NCBI GenBank assembly: GCA_022605955.1
Contig: JAKCOZ010000009.1
Span: 1 to 64,000, forward strand
Direction of reading: 5' to 3'
Length of the DNA: 64,000 bases
Source of the DNA: Rallus limicola
Lineage: Eukaryota; Chordata; Aves; Gruiformes; Rallidae
Shown here: one piece after another, positions 51,601 to 60,600 of the stretch
How positions within the stretch are numbered: the first letter of the stretch is position 1
How the letters are laid out: each line of letters begins with the position of its first letter
Program-made: the position numbers and the translations under genes
The notes under the pieces: generated by a model
What the model was told of the DNA's origin: nothing
What the model saw: the letters and a program-made list of their open reading frames with translations, nothing else
Database searches by the model: none

Positions 51601-54600
51601 CCGCTGGCCCTGCTGCAAAGCCCGCTCTCCGGGCAGCGGAAGGAAGGCTGGCACGAGCATGGGCCCTCTCCAGTAAGCTGGGGGTGGCAACGCAGGTGGG
51701 AGGCATAGGAAAACATCTACCTCTGTTTCCAGGGTGTCATCAGCATCTGGTGCCTGCGGGACAGAATCCCCCACCGCTGCCAGGGCCTCGACTAGTTCCT
51801 CCATGCACCCATCCCCGAGGGTGCTCTCTGCAGGCGCTGGGTGCTCTGGCTGAGCTGCCGCCTCCTTTATCGGTTTGGCTTTTGTGAAAAATTTCGGGGT
51901 TGGAGGGGTTAACCTGGAAAACAGCAAAGCTTTGATCCTGGAGCTGCAGCAGGAAGGAGGGAAGGCAGCAGGAGCATCTCCTGGGCACGATGCGGGATGC
52001 GGCTCTGGGGTGGGAGCTCAGCAGCTCCATAAGCAGGACAGAGCAGGTCAGTGCTTGGGGATGATGCCGGCATAGTGGCGGTGCCAGCAGCCGGGTGCAA
52101 GGAGCAGCAGAAGGGGACACAGGGGTGAACACCTCACCGGGGTGGGGAGCACAGCAGGGAAGGGAGGCACACACGAGCCCTGCAGTGAGCTGAGACTGGG
52201 GCGCAAAGGGAAAGAGCCAGGCAGCCATGGGCTGGGACAGACCCAGCAGCACCCTCCCAAAAGCACCCGCTGCCCTGCACCGTGCCTTCCCCACCCACAG
52301 GGCCACGGCGAGAAGTTCTGTGGCTCAGCCAGACACTGATGCAGAACATCTCCCCAGGAGTGACCCACAGCCACGGGGCGGTACGAGCAAGCAGCAACGC
52401 TGGTGCCTTTCTCTACCTGCGACGAGGCAGGATGGAGCCGGGGCTGGGCTGGGCTGGAGCCCCCAGCCTGCTGTGCCTCAACCGGACAGAGCCCAAGCAC
52501 TGCACAGGGCACCCAGGTACCTCAGCTGCCTTCGGGCAGCCCGACTTCTCCTGGGTGAGAAGCGAGGTGCCTGCGCCAGTGGGGCACACGCACCGGCAGC
52601 GCCTGGAAACTCTCCAGCCACTCACTGGTCTGGCCATCGTCATCCCAAAACCGGGAGCTGCGGATCCATCCCAGCGAGGAAAGGAGACCGCGGCTCCCAC
52701 CGCTCCCACCCCTGCCTCCCAAAATAGAGGCACCGAGCAGAGCTTACAGCCCTGCCCACCTCCCTCCACCTGCTTTCTGCAGCATTTGAGGGTCCTGAAC
52801 GTTCCCGAAGGTGCCGTGAGTCAGGACGGGCCACGGTGAAGTCTTGCTGTTCCTCAGGCAAGACCCGGCTGCGAGCAGGATGCCCCAGCACCCAGGTCTG
52901 CTCCCCCCCCGAGCCCTCCCCATGGCACCAGCTAATTTCCTATTCCCAATAGGTCATGTCCTCTGAGCCAGATCCCAATTCCCTGAGCCAAACCCTTGAT
53001 CCAGGAGTTCTAGGACTCCTAAGAGCAGCCCCTCAATGAGTAACTTCGCTCCGTGTCTCGGGGCGGTATGGAAAAACCATTGGAAATCACAGGCCAGCAC
53101 TGGGTGGCCCCGGTGCCCAGGGACACTAGGACAAGTCCTCCTACTGACACCTACGGCTGCACCCAGAGCCGCAGCAGAACCTGACGGAACACACAACACA
53201 CAACGAGCGCCGGAACACACGCAACAGCTGCTCTGTGAATGCCACGTGCAGCAAAACACATGAGAACTCAGTTCTTCAAGGTGGCGTTTGCCTCCAGCCA
53301 TGGAAATCCCCACCTCAAGCTGTGGAGAAGCCCCATTCCCCGAGCACCTTCCCTGCCTGAAGCTGGGAGCTGCTTTTTCCACAAGGGAAAGTGCAAAGGG
53401 ATTTGTCGGGCGCTACACAAACCATCTCCGGCTTTGCAAAGGACAAACGGGACATCGGACGAAGGGCTTCAAGGAGAGGGCAGAGGTGCACCTACCTCAG
53501 CTGGCTTGTGGAGTCGTCCACCCGGAACAGCCAGTGGTACTCGACAGGCAGCGGGCTGCAGTTGGTCATCTGGATGTAGCGCACGTGTTCAGTGCTATTC
53601 AAGACGCAGCCAAAGTCCAAGGTTGTGGTCTGGATATGGAGATTTGGGAAGAAGACTTCTCCCCGAATGGCGACTTGCTCCTCATGAGGGTGCTCCAGAA
53701 ACTGGATCTTCAGAGTCTTCTCTGCAACCCAGCTATTCCAACCCTTTTGATAAGCAGGGTTAAACCCGATGGACACATGAAGTTCCTTCCCGATCCCCAG
53801 CTTCACGGGCTGCAAGAAGATGAAGAGTATTAACCACCGGCGTGATGAAGTCCCGAGGTCTGGGGGCACAAAACACCTCAGTGTTCACAGGGCAACCCCA
53901 GTGTGGGCTTCTTGGTTCAGCCTTCGTTTTCTTTACAACGTGCCCCTGACCGTGCACCACAACTTTCTTCTCTGAGACTCTCAGGCTCATCCCCTTGTGC
54001 TCCGCACCCATAATGCAAGAAGGAAATAAATCCTCTTGTGCCCTGACTCTAGAGGAACCCCTTTGTCTTCACGCTCAACACGAGCCCAACGGCGCTGTGC
54101 CCTCAGCCTCGCAAGGGCTGACCACCTGCATGGTGTTGGTGCCTCCAACATGTCTCTAGCACAGCCCATGCCTGACACCTCCCACTGCCAACAGCGCAGG
54201 TGCCAAGCTCCTCCGCCTTCCCAAGGGCAGAGCTGACCTCAAAGAGAGCAAGCAGCTCTTCAGGTCACCCAAGGAGGGCTTCCAAGAGACACCTTCACCA
54301 CACGCTTGGCCCATGCCTAGTTGCCTGCTCCTAGTTGTTTTAGAGCCAGGAGGTATCTCCCCAGTTGAGATGGTCTCTTCTCTCCTTTTCAAACCTGATG
54401 CAGTTCAGGCCAACTGGCTGCCAAGTCAAAGGAATAACCACCTCTCCTGGAGGGCTTCCCAACGGAAACGCACCCCCACCCCCTCCCTCTTCAAACCCCA
54501 CCAGCACGAAGGTCCGGGGCTGCTCACCTGGTCTGCCAGGGGCTGCTGGGATGCACTGCAGACCCAGAAGGGTTGCTCTACCACCAGGACGACGCTGAGT

Positions 54601-57600
54601 GGCAGGGAGGAGGTGTTTTTTAAAGAGAGGGGCTTGTACTGAAGGCTCAGGACATCGCTGGGTTGCTAAAGACAAGGGGAAAAAACAGAGAGGGGGGTGA
54701 GTCACTGCCCCTGGCTGTGTTGAACAGACGGGTAGAGGAGGTGCTCAGGGGTACGGGTCAGTGGAGGACGGGTACAGTTGGACTCGATGATCTCAAAGGT
54801 CTTTTCCAGCCCTGGGATTCTGTGAGCTTTGACTATTTACACATCTGCAGGCCCTTTGAAGAAGGTGAGGCTTGAGGAAATGCAAAGAGCACCCACGCCA
54901 GCAGCGCAGAAGGCAGAGACAGACGACAGACAGCGGATTTTCCTCATCAGCCTGAGGAGCTGACGGCAACCTCAGGTTTTCTCAGCTTCCCCGTTCAGAT
55001 ATCACCGTGCCTTGGAGGATCACCCCAAACCTGACTTCACAACCAGCACAGAAACCAGTATATCTCGAGAAGTGGCCATGGTGTCCCAGGCAAAGCATCT
55101 GGCATCTCAACCGTACTTCGGTGAGGTTAAGCAGTCCCACCTCTGAAAACACGGTCGCTTTGCTCACAGAGCGCCTCATGGGGGGGGGCGGGGGGTGAGG
55201 AGGGCGTTTGGCATTGCTCGGCCGCAGCGACCTGCTCTCCCACCCCGGTCCCAACACAGCAGGATGGCTGTGTGAGGCCCATGCTCTTCTTGTGGGTCCC
55301 ACACACACGGTCCTGGGCTCAGCAGCTCGATTCTGCCTCCAGCTCAAGAGTGGCAAAATAGAGCTGGAGAGATGGTCCCCAGCCCCACAGGGGAGAAATA
55401 ATGATCTCAGTGTTGATGGCAATAGCTTGGTCCTGCTCAAACCAACGGCAAAGCCCCGAGGACTTGGAGAGGAGGGTGAACTTCCTTCCTTGAAGGCCAT
55501 CGCACCCCTCCGTGGCTTTCAGTCCTCAGCCACGCTATGAAACACCAGGACCCAACCCAGAGACCTACCTTCTCCACCCGGAAAGCGATTGCTCTGGAGG
55601 ACACTTGCAGGACAGGAGCAATGAACTCGCACATGACGTCCACTTGCATTATCTGTCTCTTCTCACACTTGCTCCCCACGACGGCGTGACACAGCAGCCG
55701 CTCCTTCACTACCTGTGGGCAAGAGTCACACGTCACCCACCGAGTGCCAGCAGGGTGCCCAGAAAACACGATGGAATTTGCAAGCCGTGGACATAGAAGG
55801 AATTTGATAGCCTGGATAAACCCATGCCATGGCATCTTGGCCATCAACCCTCCACAAGTATTACACTGCCATGAAGCTACAGTCACTGGTCTCCTTGGTA
55901 GTCCTCTCTTCATGCTGCATCCTACTTATTCTGCTCTCCCCAAAGCCTTAGTGCAACACCCCAATCTCCACAAAAGGCACCCACAAAGTTTCAGCAGGAG
56001 CTTAATGCAGATTTATTCCACATTCGCTTAAACGTCTGTGCCCACGGGGCCCGGAGCCAGGGAATGCACCCCAGGCTTAGCTGGCAGCTCCTCTGCAGAG
56101 TTTCCCTTGGAAAGAAGGGGCCAGGGAGAAGGAGACCCAGCGATCCCGCTGAGCTACCCCCTCTCTGAGCTGCCATCCAAGGGCGCTGCTGGACCTAATT
56201 CTAATGATCCCTGGGAGCAGCTTCCCCCAGGGGGAACATCACTCCCATCATTCCACCTGCCGCGCCGTGCTCATCGTTCTCCCTCCAGGACTGGGCTCTA
56301 AGCAAGCCCTCTGCCCGTGTTTGTCTACAGAAGAAAAATAATGCTGCTCCCAGACACTCCCCTCCCTTCGCAGGGCATTTGTTTTACTCCCTGCTTCCCC
56401 CAGAGAAATTACCTTGAGCTTTCTCAATCCACTCCCTGCCTCTGCTCCTAGGCTAAGCCTAACGTGCTTTCTCTGCCCTTCCTTCCCTGTAACCTGCGGT
56501 ATGACCCTGTTCCTTCAGCCCCTATCTTGGTATGGGCGAGCTGGCTTGATGGCAGCTATAGAAACACCCAAAAAAAAAAGCCTTGGTAACTGGTGATGGC
56601 CAGCAAGGACAGCAACCGGTGCTGCCATGGGAACTCGGGGCGTTGGGATAATTTCTGGAAAGCACTTGTTCATCTTCTCAGGGAGAAGTCAAGGGGCTGC
56701 AGGAGAAGCCCCAGTGGAGGTGACCCGATGGGGAAAGCTCAGCACCCGTGGGGAACCTCACCTGAGGAGTGCTGGAGGAGCCTTCCAGAGTCATCTCCAT
56801 AGTCTGGCCCGGCATCAGCTCCATTGTCAGGGGATGAAGCTTAAACACGGGACTGGCAGGTTTGGGGGTCTTGGAGGAACCTTCGCCCTTGGTTTGGATG
56901 GCAGGGAGACGATCACGACGGGGAAATGGGGAGAAACCTTCGGTTCTCCAATAGAGCCGATGGATGCGTCGTCCTTTATTTGTTATCTTGAAGTGGTAAC
57001 AACAGGGATCCAGGCTAGAAGAGAAGCACAGATGGAAAATGGCTCAGGAATTGCCTCTTCCCAGCACCCACACGGCTGCAGTGCCCCGCTGCCCTTATCT
57101 GACCGCTCACCCAGCAACAAAGCCACCTCCAAAACCGCTGACCCAGCTCAAAGCTACACCAAGAGCCCAGACCCTGGTTGCCCCTAAGTTTATCAGCATC
57201 CAGCAGCTGGTCTGTTTGCGTAGAGCAAGGAAAAGCTTCACGAAGGACATCAGCATCTCAGTTATTCCCCCTCAGAGCAGAACCTGCGACTCTGGGAAAG
57301 CCCAACTCACCTGCCATGCTCCCTGGTCCCACCTCAGCTCACATGGTCGCAGCCCGGCAGCTCCACAACCCACAGGCCAGGAGGTGAAGGGGGGCAGAGG
57401 ACACGAACCTCGGTAGCCTTGTCCTCTGCGCTGTGCAGCTGAGTTGTGGCCGCATGGAGCACAGGACACACTGGACAAGCGTCTCTGCTGATGTGGATGG
57501 CTTGTGGGTGCATATTTGCACCACTAAAATCTATTCTAAATGCTTAAGGTAGGATTAACCTGCTGGCTCTAACCAAAGGTTAGGGTATGGGAGAACTGGG

Positions 57601-60600
57601 AGCCCTTGTTGGGCAGGGAAAGGAACAGGCACCTGAAGAAGGTGATTCCTTCTCCAAGAAACGCCCCCAGAGGTCTCAAACACTTTGAAGAACCTTATTT
57701 CCCTCCCCTCTTTCTAAGAGCCTGACAGGTTTCACACACACAGGGTAGGATCAAACAAAGCCCCTTCTCCGAGCTAAGCTCTTGCCATGAACCCTCTCGC
57801 TTTATCCCACCCAACCCTCAGGAGACTTCTCCTCCGCTCCCTTTCAGGGCCGGTCCTGCAGCCACCACAGCTGCTCCGTGCTGCGGCAGCTGGTGGAGGA
57901 GACAGCAAGGAAAACAGGCAGCAGAAGGGAGGAAAGAGCATCTACATCTAATAAAGAGCAGCCTGGCAGGGGAGAGGAGAGAGACAGCAAGCTCAGAGAC
58001 AATACAGGGCAAAGACAAATTCTGCTGCTCCTCCAGGACGCCCTGGGGCAGAAGGGAAACTAAACAGCGCCCATCATTTAGTGAGGAGTTGCTAAAAAGC
58101 TACTGCCAAGGTTCTCTGTCCCTGCCAGGCGATACTCCACAGCCAGTGAAGAAGCCAGCAAGGCTCCTGCGAAGGGAAATGTGTTTCTACTTGTAACGTC
58201 GTGTTTCCCAGTTGGAGGCTTCTGGAACCTGCTGTTCCCTTCCACATCTTTACTCCATAAAGCGAGAAAATAAATGGATTCTAACCCAGGGCAAGTCGGG
58301 AACCAGTTCCCAACTGATGTCCAGCTCAGTGGCTTTCTGAGGGTATCTAACAACTTGAAAACCACCCAGAAAACATTTCTAAAGGAGTTCCTGGGGCTTC
58401 AGTGGCACCGAGCCAGGACTTGGAAGTCCTGGAGAACCAGCCCAAAGCATTTCAGCAGAACTCCTCTGTGCTGGGCCCACGGCAGAGCCCGGAGCAGAGA
58501 GAGAACTTACCTGAAGTGGGGGCCCAAGTTGAGCTCCGGAGCAAGCGGTTTGTCCGTGACGATGGTGGTGCCAATGCCGAAAGCCTGGACTAGGACGTTG
58601 TAGTTGTGGCTGTTCTCTATGGACACGATCACCTCGTCCTCAAAGTTTTCGAAGTCGTCCAAGTTTGCTGTGACAGTCACAGACACCTTGGTCTCGGGGG
58701 GGATCACTCCTTCACTGGGCTCAACCCTGCAGCGCGAGCGTTTGCCAGCCTGGAAGACACGGCAGACACTAAGTGAGCATGGACACCACGGACCCTGCTC
58801 TCTTCTGGGGTGCAGGACAAAGGACTAAAGACATGAGGGGAAATACATAGAGGCTTCGTTTCCCTAAACCCAAGCGCCTCGAAACAGCAACTACGCAGGA
58901 GCTAATATTGCACTCTCCTTTAACAGACCCACTTCCTTAACCCGCTTTTGCCCAGCCCAAACTCTGCCAAACGGCTTGAGCAAAATCCTGATGCCCAAAG
59001 TCTTCTTTCCCCAAGAGCTGGACAGTGCCTCCCAACAGCCCCCCCAGGACTGAAGCACTCCGTTCCCACTGATCATCAGCTGCAGCGAGGTGCCCCGGCA
59101 CCCTCTGCTTCGGAAAATCCAGCCCGGAATGTTTACAGCTGCGCTGCGGTGGAATACCTCGCTCGCTCTCTCAGATGGCAACACGGACACATCACGTACA
59201 AAAGGCAAGTCCCAGGTTGCTATGGGGCCATCACTCTTGGGAAATATCCCCACAGATACTTACCACCTCTGCCCGGAAGGATGCAGGGATAACAGTCTGA
59301 TTGGAGAGGTAGAGAGTGTGGGAAGCGTCTTCCAGAACTTGGATATTGCCAAAATTGATCTTGCGGGGATACACATGGACAACTGGTCCCTCTCCAACAG
59401 CCTCCAAGCTGATGTCCTGCTCCAGGGAGGGAAGATTAAAAAAAACAAAGACAAGGGAAAGTTGAAAGAGGAGACGGTTTGCGGGGTACTCCTAGGCTGG
59501 GGGATGATAATGGCTGTCAGAAGTCTGCAGTGTACAAACACTGATGCAGAATCCTAGAATCACAGAATGGCATGGGTTGGAAGGGACCCCAAGGATCAGA
59601 GAGCTCCAAACCCCCCTGCCACAGGCAGGGCCAACAACCTCCAGGCCTAGAGCTACACAAATTGCCCAGGGCCCCATCCAACCTGGCCTTGAACACCCCC
59701 AGGGATGGGGCACCCATCCCCTCTCTGGGCAGCCCATCCCAGCCCCTCACCACTCTCTCTGTAAAGAGCTTCCCCCGATATCTCATCTAACCCTTCCCTC
59801 CTTCAGCTTTACTCCAGCCCTCCTGTTTCTCTGCTCCCTTCAGGGACAGGAAGGCTGCAATGAGGTCCCCCCACAGCCTTCTCTTCTCCAGGCTGAACAA
59901 GCCCAGCTCTCAAGAACACCTCAACCCTTCAACAGAACCTGAACACACAGAACTCCCAGCACTGGCAATCGCTGAGTGATTCACCGCAGGGCACGGAGTG
60001 GCACTTAACAGCAGGAGAAACCAGCCTCCGTGACGGAAAACCTGTAACCGTGTCCCACGCGAGGAAAAGGCACTGACAGCTCTCAGAATCACCAGTCCAG
60101 CTCAGGCAGAAGGAGCAGCGTCCCTAAACGCTCATCTCTTGACAGGGCACTGTGCAAGAGCGAGACAAAAAAACCCAGCCAACCACGTACCAAGGCTGGT
60201 ACCTCAAAAATAGGAACCTGAAGCTGTGTGTGATGATGGATGTTTCATCGCTGCGGGACGAGGGAGGCATGGAGAGCTCCTGCTCACCTCATCGGGCTGC
60301 AGAGTCTGAGCCCCAGGGACCGTGCTGGGTTGCAGACTGCACTCGTTATCCCCTCTCTCATATCTGTAATTATGTGCCACATCGGACTCTCAGACTGCCA
60401 CCTGCCCAAGAAGTCCCACCACCCTTCCTCTCCTCTAGACCTTGGCTGTTGCTTGTACCACAAATCCCTTCTTTCCCCATCCACCCCGGCTGCGTACTGC
60501 AGCCCCGGGAAGGATCCCTGCAATTAGGAACCCCGAGGACTCACCAATGGGGATTTCTCGTTCCCAAGCACAGCCAGCAAAGCGGAAGCCGACTGATGTC